Of a stretch of DNA of 64,000 nucleotides, positions 51,380 through 60,349 are shown in pieces; within the stretch, counting starts at the first letter, position 1, and each line of letters begins with the position of its first letter. Source of the stretch: Gymnodinialimonas ulvae (GTDB taxonomy: Bacteria; Pseudomonadota; Alphaproteobacteria; Rhodobacterales; Rhodobacteraceae); contig NZ_JBBIFX010000002.1 of assembly GCF_037543845.1 (NCBI RefSeq), positions 434,001-498,000 on the forward strand. Reading direction: 5' to 3'. The translations under genes and the position numbers were made by a program. The notes beneath the pieces were generated by a model. It saw only the letters and a list, made by a program, of their open reading frames with translations, made no database searches and was not told the origin of the DNA.

Positions 51380-53104
51380 ATGCGCGCCAATCTCATCGCC
51401 CTTACCACGGGCCTCTTTGCCGGCCTTGCGCCGCTCGCTGCGGCAGCGGACACGGCGCTCTTGATCGTGAACGATCGCTACAGGGATGCGCAAAACCTGC
51501 GCGAAGGGGCGGCGATTGCGGGTTTGCGCGCGCCATTGGAGGCGGTGGGCTTCGACGTGATCACGGTGGAAGACGGCACCGGAGAGGCGCTGCGCGATGG
51601 TTTGGATCAATTGCTGGCCGCCGAGGAGACCGGGCGCGTCCTGATTGCCGCAACGGGGCATTTCGCCCGCGCGCGCAGCGACAGTTGGCTTCTGGGCCGC
51701 GATGTGGATGAACCGACGCTGGCCAATGTGGGCGGTGACGGGATCAGCCTTGCGGTTTTGATGGAGGTCGCCGCCAGTGCGCCGGGGCGCTCGGTCGTTC
51801 TGTTGGGAATGGAGCGTCGGCGGATCACGCTGGGCGATGGCCTTGGCGCGGGGATCGGCCGGATCGAGCCCCCCCAAGGGGTCAGCGTTGTCACCGGGTC
51901 GCCGGAAGATGTGGCCGATTTCGCGCGCGACGCGGTGCTTCTTCCGGGCGCCGATCTGGTCCGTGCGGTGGACGCGGCTCAGAACCTGCGAAGCTTTGGG
52001 TTCCTGTCGCCGGATGTCGCGTTTCTACCGGCTGACGTTGCGGTGGAGGTGACGCCGTCAGAGCCGGAGGCGGAGCCGCAGGTCGCGGCGCCATCGGCCC
52101 CGTCCGCCCCTTCCGCAGATGAAACCGCCCTCTGGGAGGCGGCGGTGGAGTTGAATACCGTCGGGGCCTACCGCGCCTATGTGGAGCGCTACCCATCCGG
52201 TGCCCATGTTGCCGAGGCGCGTGCGCAGATCGACGCGTTGGAGGCCGATCCCACCGCGCAGGCCCGTGCGGCGGAAGACGCGCTGAACCTCAGCCGGGAG
52301 CAACGCCAGCAGATCCAGCGCAGCCTGTCGATCCTTGACTACGACACGCGCGGCATCGACGGGATCTTTGGCTCTGGCACGCGGGCCGCGATCCGGGCCT
52401 GGCAGACCGCCAATGCGCGTCCGGTGAGCGGCTTTCTGGACGCGGGGCAGATCAATACGCTGGGTGATCAGGCCGCCATCCGCACCGCCGAACTGGAGGA
52501 GGAGGCGCGCATTGCCGCCGAAGAGCGGCGCCGCGCCGATCAGGCCTATTGGCAGGTGACCGGACAGGGCGCGCGCATCGACGGGGTCCGCGATTACCTT
52601 GAACGCTTCCCCGATGGCCTCCACGCGGATACCGCGCAAGGCATCCTGGACGCGGAGCAGGCCCGTGTTCGGGCCGAGGCCGAAGCGCGCGACCGTGCCG
52701 CGTGGGATGTGGCGCAGGCCGCCGACACCGTGCAAGCCTATCGCGCGTATATCGAGGGCAATCCCGACGGGGCCTTCCACGATCAGGCGCGCGCGCGGAT
52801 GAACCAGATCAACGGCAATGCCGTGCCGAGCGATGCGCAAATCACCCAACTCCAGGCGCAGGAAGATGCGCTGAACATTCCGCCGGTCACACGGTCGCTC
52901 ATTGAGCAACGCCTGACCGCGCTGCAACTGGAACCCGGGCGTATCGATGGGCGTTTCGACGAGAGCACACGCCGCGCGATCCGCCGCTATCAACGGGCGC
53001 GCGGGCTGGACGTGACCGGCTATTTGAACGAGCCTACGCTGGTGCGCCTGCTGGCCGAAACGGTCGGTGGCATCCTCCAGATCGACGGGATTCTCAACCG
53101 GTGA
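51380..53104 (+). CDS. Exported caspase-fold protein with two peptidoglycan-binding domains
   Basis: A 574-residue protein: signal peptide (1-22); caspase-like p20 fold (about 24-150) with TGHF holding the dyad histidine (His94) but SVVLLGMERR where the catalytic cysteine would be, so probably inactive; two short helical repeats (WEAAVELNTVGAYRAYVERYPSG; WDVAQAADTVQAYRAYIEGNPDG); peptidoglycan-binding domains at about 300-356 and 505-562 (GIDGIFGSGTRAAIRAWQ; RIDGRFDESTRRAIRRYQ). Probably attaches to the wall. The next gene overlaps the stop. Confidence 0.87.
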   Translation: MRANLIALTTGLFAGLAPLAAAADTALLIVNDRYRDAQNLREGAAIAGLRAPLEAVGFDVITVEDGTGEALRDGLDQLLAAEETGRVLIAATGHFARARSDSWLLGRDVDEPTLANVGGDGISLAVLMEVAASAPGRSVVLLGMERRRITLGDGLGAGIGRIEPPQGVSVVTGSPEDVADFARDAVLLPGADLVRAVDAAQNLRSFGFLSPDVAFLPADVAVEVTPSEPEAEPQVAAPSAPSAPSADETALWEAAVELNTVGAYRAYVERYPSGAHVAEARAQIDALEADPTAQARAAEDALNLSREQRQQIQRSLSILDYDTRGIDGIFGSGTRAAIRAWQTANARPVSGFLDAGQINTLGDQAAIRTAELEEEARIAAEERRRADQAYWQVTGQGARIDGVRDYLERFPDGLHADTAQGILDAEQARVRAEAEARDRAAWDVAQAADTVQAYRAYIEGNPDGAFHDQARARMNQINGNAVPSDAQITQLQAQEDALNIPPVTRSLIEQRLTALQLEPGRIDGRFDESTRRAIRRYQRARGLDVTGYLNEPTLVRLLAETVGGILQIDGILNR

Positions 53105-53640
53105 AATATGCTCTCTCTTGTGCGGTCCTGATGGGATTCGCAGTCTTCGCTGCACCCGCAGCCGCGCAGAATGCGGCCGAGATGTCGGCGGCCCGGCAGG
53201 CCTTGATCCAGTTGCAACCGCGCAGCTTTGCGGAAAACCTGGAATATTGCGGTTATGTCGGGCGGTTGCCGGACGGGCGACTGGCGGTGACGGAGGTCAC
53301 GCGCGGCGACACCTGGAGCTGTCTGAGCCGTGGCGACGAAAGCCGTTTTGTGGAGATCGTGGCGAGTTTTCACACCCATGCCGCCTTCGACCGCGCCGCC
53401 GACAGCGAGGTGCCATCAAGCGACGATATGTATGGCGATATCTCGGAGCAGGTGAACGGGTATGTCGCAACGCCCGGCGGGCGGTTGTGGTACATCGACT
53501 GGCGCGCGCAGGTTGCGACGCAGGTCTGCGGTCTGGGGTGTATGGGTCAGGATCCGGATTTCATCCCCGGCGATGCGGGACCGATCGCGCAACGGTACAC
53601 TTTGGGCGAATTGCTGCGCCGAGAAGGACGCCAGCGTTAG
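53101..53640 (+). CDS. Exported DUF4329 protein with JAMM-like motif
   Basis: A 179-residue protein with a signal peptide (ending APAAAQ-N). It has the DUF4329 signature SFHTHAAFDRAADSEVPSSDDM; upstream is FVEIVAS. The order E ... HTH ... S-S-D-D resembles the JAMM/MPN+ metalloprotease motif, so a zinc isopeptidase/amidase-like activity is possible (inference). GTG start overlapping the stop of the caspase-fold gene, so the two are co-translated. Its stop overlaps a convergent small gene. Confidence 0.82.
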   Translation: MKYALSCAVLMGFAVFAAPAAAQNAAEMSAARQALIQLQPRSFAENLEYCGYVGRLPDGRLAVTEVTRGDTWSCLSRGDESRFVEIVASFHTHAAFDRAADSEVPSSDDMYGDISEQVNGYVATPGGRLWYIDWRAQVATQVCGLGCMGQDPDFIPGDAGPIAQRYTLGELLRREGRQR

Positions 53641-53789
53641 GGATCGAGCGCCACGCCCGCCGGGCAGCCCGCCGGAACGGTGCCATCGGCATTGGGGGTG
53701 CAGGCCTGTGCATCACCGTCGCTTTGAGAGGCGGCGGGCAGGGCGGTCAGGGCAATGAAAAGCGCGGTCAAAACAGGGCGCAGGGGCAT
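53637..53789 (-). CDS. Tiny exported protein
   Basis: A 50-residue protein: hydrophobic signal (residues 3-20, cleavage near PAAS-QS) and a mature part of about 28 residues with two cysteines (ACTPNADG, AGCPAG). Its stop overlaps that of the DUF4329 gene on the other strand. The ribosome binding site is weak. Similar tiny Cys proteins are common in the order; function unknown. Confidence 0.6.
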   Translation of the reverse strand: MPLRPVLTALFIALTALPAASQSDGDAQACTPNADGTVPAGCPAGVALDP

Positions 53790-53913
53790 GAAACAGTCTT
53801 TCGTGTTTGAAATCTGGGCGCAGGTTACACCATCGCGACCCGGTTCCGCTACGGCGTGAATCCGGTAAGCGGATTTTGGATCATGCGGGTCCCGGCGCGT
53901 CGTTCCGGACATG

Positions 53914-53944
53914 AAAAAAGCCGCCCCGTTGAGGGCGGCTTTTT
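53914..53944 (-). terminator. Intrinsic terminator of rpmJ
   Basis: An 8-bp GC stem (53919-53926 with 53933-53940) flanked by a six-A run on the left and a T run on the right; loop of 6 nt. Works on the minus strand for rpmJ and could also act in the opposite direction. Confidence 0.9.
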
Positions 53945-53965
53945 CAATCGGATCGCTCGGATGCT

Positions 53966-54091
53966 TTAGCCCTGACGGGCTTTGAACCGGCGCTGCGTCT
54001 TGTTGATGACGTAGACGCGGCCCTTGCGGCGCACAACGCGACAATCGCGATGGCGGTTCTTGAGCGAGCGGAGTGAGTTCTTGACCTTCAT
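53966..54091 (-). CDS. rpmJ: 50S ribosomal protein L36
   Basis: A 41-residue basic protein (KVKNSLRSLKNRHRDCRVV, RVYVINKTQRRFKARQG). It is the zinc-free L36 type with a single cysteine, standard in alphaproteobacteria. AAGGAG lies 8 nt before the ATG. A terminator follows. Confidence 0.97.
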   Translation of the reverse strand: MKVKNSLRSLKNRHRDCRVVRRKGRVYVINKTQRRFKARQG

Positions 54092-54264
54092 GGGCCATCT
54101 CCTTCGTCGCGGCGCGTCAGTTGCGCCTGGTTGCAGGTCTGGGCGCGCGGTGGGGCGCCCGGTGAATATCTCGTGGCCCGTTGATCCTGGGCCGTTTGGC
54201 TCTCGGGAGCGCTGCGTGCGCAGCGACCCTGCCGCCCCGATCCTTTTCTGCGAAAAGTATCGGT

Positions 54265-54339
54265 TGGTGGGCGATACTGGGATCGAACCAGTGACCCCTT
54301 CGATGTCAACGAAGTGCTCTACCGCTGAGCTAATCGCCC
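54265..54339 (-). tRNA. tRNA-Val (GAC)
   Basis: A 75-nt cloverleaf with encoded CCA. Acceptor GGGCGAT pairs with ATCGCCC; D-arm AGCTCAGCGGTAGAGC; anticodon stem CTTCG/CGAAG around loop TTGACAT (anticodon GAC); T-arm with GGTTCGATCCC. It reads GUC/GUU valine codons. Confidence 0.96.
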
Positions 54340-54529
54340 TTGTACCGTTGCGGTGCCTCCTCTGCCGGGCGTTTCCTGCACAAACATGAACAAAAACAAG
54401 CCAGGCCCAAGACGCGTGGACCGCGTGGGTGAGCGGTCGTATAAAAGGTTGCCCCGACCCGTGCAAGGGCTTTTGGCTTCGGGGGAAAAGCCGCTATATC
54501 AGACGGGAAGAGTTTCGACAGGATGCTTG

Positions 54530-55387
54530 ATGCACGCGCCTTTCCGACTGGATCTGCCACGCGAAGTCACCAGTTGCGTGACCGTGGCCTCGCCGCATTC
54601 CGGGTGCCATTATTCGGCGGCGTTCCTGCGCGCGTCGGTTCTGGATGAGCGGACGATTCGCTCGTCGGAGGATGCGTTTATCGACCGCCTTGTGGCCGAG
54701 GCTCCGGCGCTTGGCGCACCTTTGCTGGCGGCGGAATGGCCGCGCGCCTATCTGGACCTGAACCGCGCGGCCGATGAGCTCGATCCCGGCGTGATCGACG
54801 GGGTCGGACGGGGCGTGCAGACGCCGCGCATCAATTCAGGGCTTGGGGTGGTGCCGCGTGTGGTGGCCAATGGCAGGTCGATCTATCGCGGCAAGCTGAC
54901 CCGCGCCGAAGCAGAGGCGCGCATCGCCCAGATCTGGCGCCCCTACCATGCCGAGCTGGATCGTTTGCTCAACACAGCGCGCGCAGCCTATGGGCAGGCG
55001 GTGCTGATCGATATGCATTCCATGCCGCACGAGGCGCTTGATTCGGTGGCCCGCCCCGGCACCCCGCGCCCGCAGGTTGTCCTGGGCGACCGGTTCGGTG
55101 CCTCGGCGGATACCGAGATCGTCGATGTTCTGGAGCAGGGTTTTCTGGATGCGGGTCTTGTGGTGAGCCGCAACGCCCCGTTTGCCGGTGCCTATATCAC
55201 GCAGCGCTACGGCCGCCCCACCAAGGGCTATCATGCGATCCAGGTCGAAATTGATCGCGCGCTCTACATGGATGAGCGGATGATCCGTCCCAATGATAAT
55301 TTCGAGGCGGTCAAGACCGTCGTGGCGCAGGTGTTGGCCCGCGTGATCGGCGCGCTGCCCGGACGGGTGGCGTTGGCGGCGGAATAA
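54530..55387 (+). CDS. N-formylglutamate amidohydrolase family protein
   Basis: A 285-residue zinc hydrolase of the FGase family (SPHSGCHYSAAFL, EWPRAYLDLNRAADELDP, LIDMHSMPHEA, PTKGYHAIQVEIDRALYMDE). The His/Asp/Glu residues in HSG, DMHS and QVEIDR are the metal and substrate ligands. HutG of this family hydrolyses N-formylglutamate in histidine degradation; no hut genes are near, so the substrate is open. ATG at 54530, ACAGGA 6 nt upstream. Confidence 0.92.
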   Translation: MHAPFRLDLPREVTSCVTVASPHSGCHYSAAFLRASVLDERTIRSSEDAFIDRLVAEAPALGAPLLAAEWPRAYLDLNRAADELDPGVIDGVGRGVQTPRINSGLGVVPRVVANGRSIYRGKLTRAEAEARIAQIWRPYHAELDRLLNTARAAYGQAVLIDMHSMPHEALDSVARPGTPRPQVVLGDRFGASADTEIVDVLEQGFLDAGLVVSRNAPFAGAYITQRYGRPTKGYHAIQVEIDRALYMDERMIRPNDNFEAVKTVVAQVLARVIGALPGRVALAAE

Positions 55388-55430
55388 GGCCCGGCGACCC
55401 CCGCGATGCGCTTTGCGGCGCACCTGGCCC

Positions 55431-56684
55431 CTATCTCAGCGCGCGGCCTTTCACGATGGCGTCGCTGCCGAACCGGTCACGGATCGCGTCGGTGGCGCGT
55501 TCGGCCTTGATCCGGGCGGCTTCGTGTGGATCAAGCAGGTTGCCTTCGCGGTCGGCCTGATCCTCGGGGATCAGATCGGCCACCCCAACCCCAAGCAGGC
55601 GGTAGGGCTTGGGATGCTCCATCCGGTCAAACAGCGCCCGCGCGGTGCCGTAGATGCGGTCGGCGGTTTGCGTCGCATCGGGCAGGGTCGTGCGCCGGGT
55701 CAGCAGTTTGAAATCGGCGCGCTTGAGCTTCAGCGTGATCGTGCGCCCCGCGATGCCCTTGGCCTTGAGCCGGTCGGCGACCTTTTCGGACATGCGCCAA
55801 ATGTGCCCATCAAGCAGATCGACGCTGGCGATGTCGTCGGAAAAGGTGGTTTCGTTCGACACGCCCTTTACGGCGCGGTCGCGTTTGACGCGGCGGTGAT
55901 CCTCGCCGCGCGCAAGATGCCAGAGCCGCTCGCCCATGGCGCCGAACCGGTCATGCAGGGCTTCGCGCTCCCAGCGGCGCAGATCGGCGAAAGTGTGAAT
56001 GCCGGCCGTATTGAGCGAAGTCTGTCCGGCCTCTCCGATGCCCCAGATCATCCGCACGGGTTTGTCCGACAGGAACGCCAGCGTTTCCGCCGCGCCGATC
56101 ACCGAAAAGCCGCGCGGTTTTTCAAGATCGGAGGCGATTTTCGCAAGGAATTTGTTGTGCGACAGACCGATGGAACCGGTGATCCCGATCTCGTCGCGCA
56201 TGCGTTTGACCAGCCGGGCGAGCATCACCGCGGGCGGGCGCCCGTGCAGGCGCGCGGTGCCGGTCAGATCCATGAACGCTTCGTCCAGCGACAGGGGCTC
56301 GATCGAGGGGGTGAGGTCCTCCATCAGGGCGCGCACCTGTTTGGAGACCTCGACATAGGTGTCCATCCGACCCTTCACCACGACCGCTTCGGGGCAAAGC
56401 TTGAGCGCCTGAAACATCGGCATCGCCGACCGCACGCCCTTGATCCGCGCGATGTAGCACGCGGTCGAGACCACGCCGCGCCGCCCGCCGCCGATGATCA
56501 CGGGTTTGTCGCGGATATCGGGATTGTCGCGTTTTTCGACGGAGGCATAGAACGCATCGCAATCCATATGCGCGATCGACAGGTCGTAAAGCTCCGGATG
56601 CGATGTCACGCGCGGGGACCGGCACGCCGGGCAGCGGCGCGCATCATCGAAGGTTTCCAGGCAATCGCGGCAAAGGGCGGGCAT
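55431..56684 (-). CDS. dinB: DNA polymerase IV (Y-family)
   Basis: A 417-residue translesion polymerase. Palm motifs IAHMDCDAFYASVE and LSLDEAFMDLTG supply the metal-binding acids; IARIKGVRSAMP and SHNKFLAKIASDLEKP are the finger and thumb. The N terminus has an extra CRDC...CPAC zinc-ribbon-like segment (residues 5-21), seen in this order but absent from E. coli DinB. No beta-clamp motif of the simple type is obvious at the C terminus. ATG at 56684. Confidence 0.95.
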   Translation of the reverse strand: MPALCRDCLETFDDARRCPACRSPRVTSHPELYDLSIAHMDCDAFYASVEKRDNPDIRDKPVIIGGGRRGVVSTACYIARIKGVRSAMPMFQALKLCPEAVVVKGRMDTYVEVSKQVRALMEDLTPSIEPLSLDEAFMDLTGTARLHGRPPAVMLARLVKRMRDEIGITGSIGLSHNKFLAKIASDLEKPRGFSVIGAAETLAFLSDKPVRMIWGIGEAGQTSLNTAGIHTFADLRRWEREALHDRFGAMGERLWHLARGEDHRRVKRDRAVKGVSNETTFSDDIASVDLLDGHIWRMSEKVADRLKAKGIAGRTITLKLKRADFKLLTRRTTLPDATQTADRIYGTARALFDRMEHPKPYRLLGVGVADLIPEDQADREGNLLDPHEAARIKAERATDAIRDRFGSDAIVKGRALR

Positions 56685-56752
56685 GGTGCCAGGATACGCG
56701 CCTTTGGGGCGCGCCGGAAGGTGTGGTATCTTTGTGCGGGGAGGGCGGAAAG

Positions 56753-57061
56753 ATGACAAAGCAAACCGAAGACCGCGTCGCGTGCCGCACCCCCGCAGGC
56801 AACGGCGGGACCAGCAACATTCCCGTCTGGAAATACGATCTGCTGTGCGCCGCGATCCGCGATGTTTTGGCCGAAGCGGGTGCGGACGGCATGGCGAACA
56901 AGGATCTGCGCGATGCGGTGGGCGCAAAGGTGAGCGCGCAGGATCTGGACCGGCTGGGCAAGCTGGGCTGGCACGTCGTGACCGTGAAGCTTGAAATGGA
57001 AGTGCGTGGCGAGATCGCGCGTTTGCCGGTGAAAGGCCCGATGCGCATCGCGTTAACCTAG
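56753..57061 (+). CDS. Small conserved protein (DUF6958-like)
   Basis: A 102-residue soluble protein with the pattern CRTPAGNGGTSNIPVWKYDLLCAAI and GWHVVTVKLEMEVRGEIARLP, like the DUF6958 group, a small winged-helix-like family. Assignment is tentative. AGGGCGGAAAG precedes the ATG. Its end overlaps the convergent acetyltransferase gene by 9 nt. Confidence 0.7.
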   Translation: MTKQTEDRVACRTPAGNGGTSNIPVWKYDLLCAAIRDVLAEAGADGMANKDLRDAVGAKVSAQDLDRLGKLGWHVVTVKLEMEVRGEIARLPVKGPMRIALT

Positions 57062-57508
57062 CGTCTTTTCCATATAGACCCGGTCGAGGCCCCGTTCGCG
57101 CCGCTCTTCGATCCGCACGAACCCGGCGCGTTCATAAAGCGCGAGGTTCGACGCCATGCGCGCGTGGGTATAGAGCACGATCCGCCCGAAGCCCGCCTCA
57201 CGGGTGGCCCGCTCCGCCATGGTCAGGAGGCTCTGGCCAAGGCCCATCCCCTGCGCCCTGGGCAAAACGGCGACGTTCTCAAGCAGCATCGCATCGTCCA
57301 ATGGCCGCAGGATCAGCAGGGCAACAAGACCCTGCGCATCCTCCATCACCTGCACGACACCCTCGGCAATCGCCGGGCCATAAGCGTCCTGCATCGGCCC
57401 GGGTGTGGCGCCAATAACATCGACCCAAGGCGTGTAGGCGGCCCGCACCAGAGCCGTGATCTGCGGCAGGTCGGCGGCGGTCGCGGGCCGGAGCAAGACG
57501 TTGGACAT
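57053..57508 (-). CDS. GNAT family N-acetyltransferase
   Basis: A 151-residue acetyltransferase with the acetyl-CoA loop RAQGMGLGQSLL and the C-terminal LYTHARMASNLALYERAGFVRIEER typical of GNATs. ATG at 57508 is preferred to a GTG three codons earlier. Acceptor unknown. Confidence 0.92.
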   Translation of the reverse strand: MSNVLLRPATAADLPQITALVRAAYTPWVDVIGATPGPMQDAYGPAIAEGVVQVMEDAQGLVALLILRPLDDAMLLENVAVLPRAQGMGLGQSLLTMAERATREAGFGRIVLYTHARMASNLALYERAGFVRIEERRERGLDRVYMEKTLG

Positions 57509-57626
57509 GGGCAACACCTGTGTTCAATGAGGGGTCCTGTCGGCAGGTTGGGGTGGAGTTGGCCGCGTTGAGGACACATATCCTTTGCATATGAAGCTAG
57601 AAGACCAGATCAGAGGATTTTTGGCC

Positions 57627-58517
57627 ATGCTTGAAGACTTGACGGGCGGTTTGCTCGGCGGCAGCGGGTTCGTGCTCGCCATCGCACTTTTTATCATTCT
57701 TTGTATCTACCTCGGTATTCGGATCGTGCCGCAATCGGAAAAGCACGTGGTCGAACGCTTCGGGCGCCTGAAATCGGTGCTTGGGCCGGGGATCAATTTC
57801 ATCATCCCGTTCCTCGACCGGGTCGCGCACAAGGTGTCGGTGCTGGAACGGCAATTGCCGAACGCCGAACAGGACGCGATCACCAAGGACAACGTGTTGG
57901 TCAAGATCGACACCTCGGTCTTTTACCGCATTCTCGAGCCGGAAAAGACGGTCTACCGGATCCGTGATGTGGACGGTGCCATCGCCACGACGGTCGCCGG
58001 TATCGTGCGGGCCGAGATGGGCAAGATGGACCTTGATGAGGTGCAATCGAACCGCGCCGCGTTGATCGGACAGATCAAGGCGCAGGTCGAATCTGCGGTC
58101 GATGATTGGGGGATCGAGGTGACGCGCGCGGAAATTCTCGACGTGAACCTCGATCAGGCGACGCGCGATGCGATGTTGCAGCAGCTCAACGCAGAACGCG
58201 AACGGCGCGCCGCCGTGACCCGCGCCGAAGGTCAGCGTCGCGCGGTCGAGCTTCAGTCCGACGCCGATCTCTACGCCGCCCGTCAGGAAGCCGAAGCGCG
58301 CCGCGTGACCGCCGATGCCGAAGCCTACGCCACCGGCGTTGTGGCCGAAGCCATCGCCAAGGGCGGGCTTGAGGCCGTGCAATACAACATCGCGCTGGAG
58401 CAGGTGAAAAGCATCGCCCGCGTCGCCGAAGGGCAGGGCAACCAGACGATCATCGTGCCCGCCGATGCCGTCGACAGCTTTGGCAAGGCGTTCCAGATGC
58501 TCAAGGGACGCAGCTGA
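57627..58517 (+). CDS. SPFH/stomatin-like membrane protein (QmcA type)
   Basis: A 296-residue protein with one N-terminal membrane helix and the SPFH/band-7 domain (VPQSEKHVVERFGRLKSVLGPGINFIIPFLDRV, RAEMGKMDLDEVQSNR), then a long coiled coil (QLNAERERRAAVTRAEGQRR, ADLYAARQEAEARRV). AGAGGA lies 9 nt before the ATG at 57627; an upstream ATG at 57591 is in frame. It sits directly before an NfeD gene with overlap (TGATG), the usual SPFH-NfeD pair at membrane microdomains. Confidence 0.93.
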   Translation: MLEDLTGGLLGGSGFVLAIALFIILCIYLGIRIVPQSEKHVVERFGRLKSVLGPGINFIIPFLDRVAHKVSVLERQLPNAEQDAITKDNVLVKIDTSVFYRILEPEKTVYRIRDVDGAIATTVAGIVRAEMGKMDLDEVQSNRAALIGQIKAQVESAVDDWGIEVTRAEILDVNLDQATRDAMLQQLNAERERRAAVTRAEGQRRAVELQSDADLYAARQEAEARRVTADAEAYATGVVAEAIAKGGLEAVQYNIALEQVKSIARVAEGQGNQTIIVPADAVDSFGKAFQMLKGRS

Positions 58518-58795
58518 TGGATCCGTTCTGGGGCCAGTGGTGGGTCTGGGGCGTCGCCGCCGTTGCGTTGGCGGTGGGCGAGGTCCTGCTGCCGTCCTAC
58601 GTGCTGCTGGGGTTTGGCGTGGGGGCGGGCATCGTCGCGCTCCTGCTGCTGATCGGCATACCTGTTGCGGCGTCTTTGCCGGTTCTGGCCCTGGTGTTCG
58701 CCCTGTCTTCGCTGGCCGCGTGGCTGTTGCTGCGGCGCTTTCTGGGCGTCTACAACGGACAGGTGAAGACCTTCGACCACGACATCAATGACTGA
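58517..58795 (+). CDS. NfeD family membrane protein
   Basis: A 92-residue NfeD-like protein with three hydrophobic helices; WWVWGVAAVALAVGEVLLPSYVLLGFGVGA is the family start. The usual C-terminal OB-fold is absent, as in the short NfeD1b/YbbK partner class. Co-translated with the SPFH gene. Confidence 0.9.
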   Translation: MDPFWGQWWVWGVAAVALAVGEVLLPSYVLLGFGVGAGIVALLLLIGIPVAASLPVLALVFALSSLAAWLLLRRFLGVYNGQVKTFDHDIND

Positions 58796-59627
58796 ACTCG
58801 CGGCCTACGCGCCGCTGGCTGAAAAGGCGGCGGCGCTCGGGCCAGACGACGACCTGCGCCTTGCGCGAGAGGACTTCCCGAAAGACCTGCCGGATCACAT
58901 GACCTTTGGCGGGCTGGTCCTCGACCCCGGCTTTGCGCGCTCTTGTACCGGCGTCGGAGATCAGGGGGAGCCGTTCGAGATTGCCGACCGCACCGATGGC
59001 TTTGAAGCCTATGCCGAGCCCGAGGGGTTTCGCCAAATGGGCCTCTGGCTGTTGCATTTCCTGCTGTCCGGGCGCACGTGGGCCGGGTTGGAGCTGACCC
59101 ATCCCACAACGCGGATCACCCGTTTCTATGCCCAAGTCGTGGACGATGTGCCGCGCGATCACATGCTGCATGTCGCCACCCAGCGCAGCTACAGCGCCTA
59201 TGAATACTGGCCGCAAGTGGTCTGGCGCCACCCCTTCGCCGATGCCCGAATGACCCCCGTCCACCGCGTCGAAGAACAAGACCGCCCCTTCTTCGCCTTC
59301 GGCTGGAGCAAGGACGCCGACAAATGCGATTTCGACCCCGATCATGCGGATCAACTCATCTTGCAAGCCACGCCCGAGGGCATCGCCGCCATGGGCTGCC
59401 TGCTTCTGGATATGGCCAACCCGACCCTGGGCCGCGAGGAGGTCAACATCGAAACCCCGGTCATCGGCTTCGCGGGCACGCAACATCGCAGCATTGAAGG
59501 GCGCCTCTGGCTCCCCAACTCGTTCGCCTTCAACGCCGATACGCTGGACACCCTCAAACTCCCCCCAACCCGCGCCGAAAGCCGCGCGATGAAGGCCTAC
59601 GCAGAAAGCTCCGACAAAACCATCTGA
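58788..59627 (+). CDS. Conserved hypothetical protein
   Basis: A 279-residue soluble protein. No motif recognised; it is rich in aromatic and acidic residues (RFYAQVVDDVPRDHMLHVATQ, AYEYWPQVVWRHPF). Starts inside the end of the NfeD gene (8-nt overlap) and its 3' end overlaps pyrF by 31 nt on the opposite strand. Confidence 0.7.
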   Translation: MTELAAYAPLAEKAAALGPDDDLRLAREDFPKDLPDHMTFGGLVLDPGFARSCTGVGDQGEPFEIADRTDGFEAYAEPEGFRQMGLWLLHFLLSGRTWAGLELTHPTTRITRFYAQVVDDVPRDHMLHVATQRSYSAYEYWPQVVWRHPFADARMTPVHRVEEQDRPFFAFGWSKDADKCDFDPDHADQLILQATPEGIAAMGCLLLDMANPTLGREEVNIETPVIGFAGTQHRSIEGRLWLPNSFAFNADTLDTLKLPPTRAESRAMKAYAESSDKTI

Positions 59628-60289
59628 GCCGCCGCGCGCGGGTCTTCGTGTTGCCAGATCGGGCGGCCGACGACGATATGATCGGCCCCGTCGGCAATCG
59701 CCTGCGCGGGTGTCGCGACGCGCTTCTGATCGCCCAACGCCGCGCCCGTGGGCCGCACGCCCGGCGTCACGATCAACCGCCCCTTCGCCTCGGGCAGGGC
59801 ACGGATCATCGCGGCCTCCTGCGGCGAGGCGATGACCCCATCGGCCCCCGCCTCAAACGCCAATCCGGCGCGCTGGCTCACCAGATCGGGGATCGCCCCG
59901 TCGCGGATCAGGCTTGCGTCAAGATCCCCGCGATCCAGCGAGGTCAGGATCGTCACCGCAAGGATTTTCGTCTTTGACCCCGCAGCCCCTTCGCGCGCGG
60001 CGCGCACCACATGCGGATCGCCATGCACGGTCAGGAAATCCAGATCGAACTGCGCCAACCCGCGCACCGCCGCCTCGACCGTGGCGCCGATGTCAAAAAG
60101 CTTCATGTCGAGGAAAATGCGCTTTCCGTGCTCCTGCTTGAGCTCATTGGCCAATGCAAGACCGCCTCCGGTCAGCATCCCGAGCCCGATCTTGTAGAAT
60201 GAAACACTGTCGCCCAGGCGCTCGGTCAGGGCCAGCCCCTGCACCACATTCGGCACATCCAGTGCCACGATCAGGCGGTCATCGGCCAT
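59597..60289 (-). CDS. pyrF: Orotidine-5'-phosphate decarboxylase
   Basis: PyrF makes UMP from OMP, the last step of de novo pyrimidine synthesis. The 230-residue TIM-barrel has the catalytic block FLDMKLFDIGATV (Lys and Asp), LIVALDVPN at the start, and the phosphate loop VTPGVRPTGAALGDQKR with VVGRPI. AAGGGG is 7 nt before the ATG at 60289. Confidence 0.97.
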   Translation of the reverse strand: MADDRLIVALDVPNVVQGLALTERLGDSVSFYKIGLGMLTGGGLALANELKQEHGKRIFLDMKLFDIGATVEAAVRGLAQFDLDFLTVHGDPHVVRAAREGAAGSKTKILAVTILTSLDRGDLDASLIRDGAIPDLVSQRAGLAFEAGADGVIASPQEAAMIRALPEAKGRLIVTPGVRPTGAALGDQKRVATPAQAIADGADHIVVGRPIWQHEDPRAAAQMVLSELSA

Positions 60290-60349
60290 CTGTGTTCCCC
60301 TTGTCCAAAACCGCACCCTGATTAGGCGCGCGAGGGGGGGAAGTAAATC

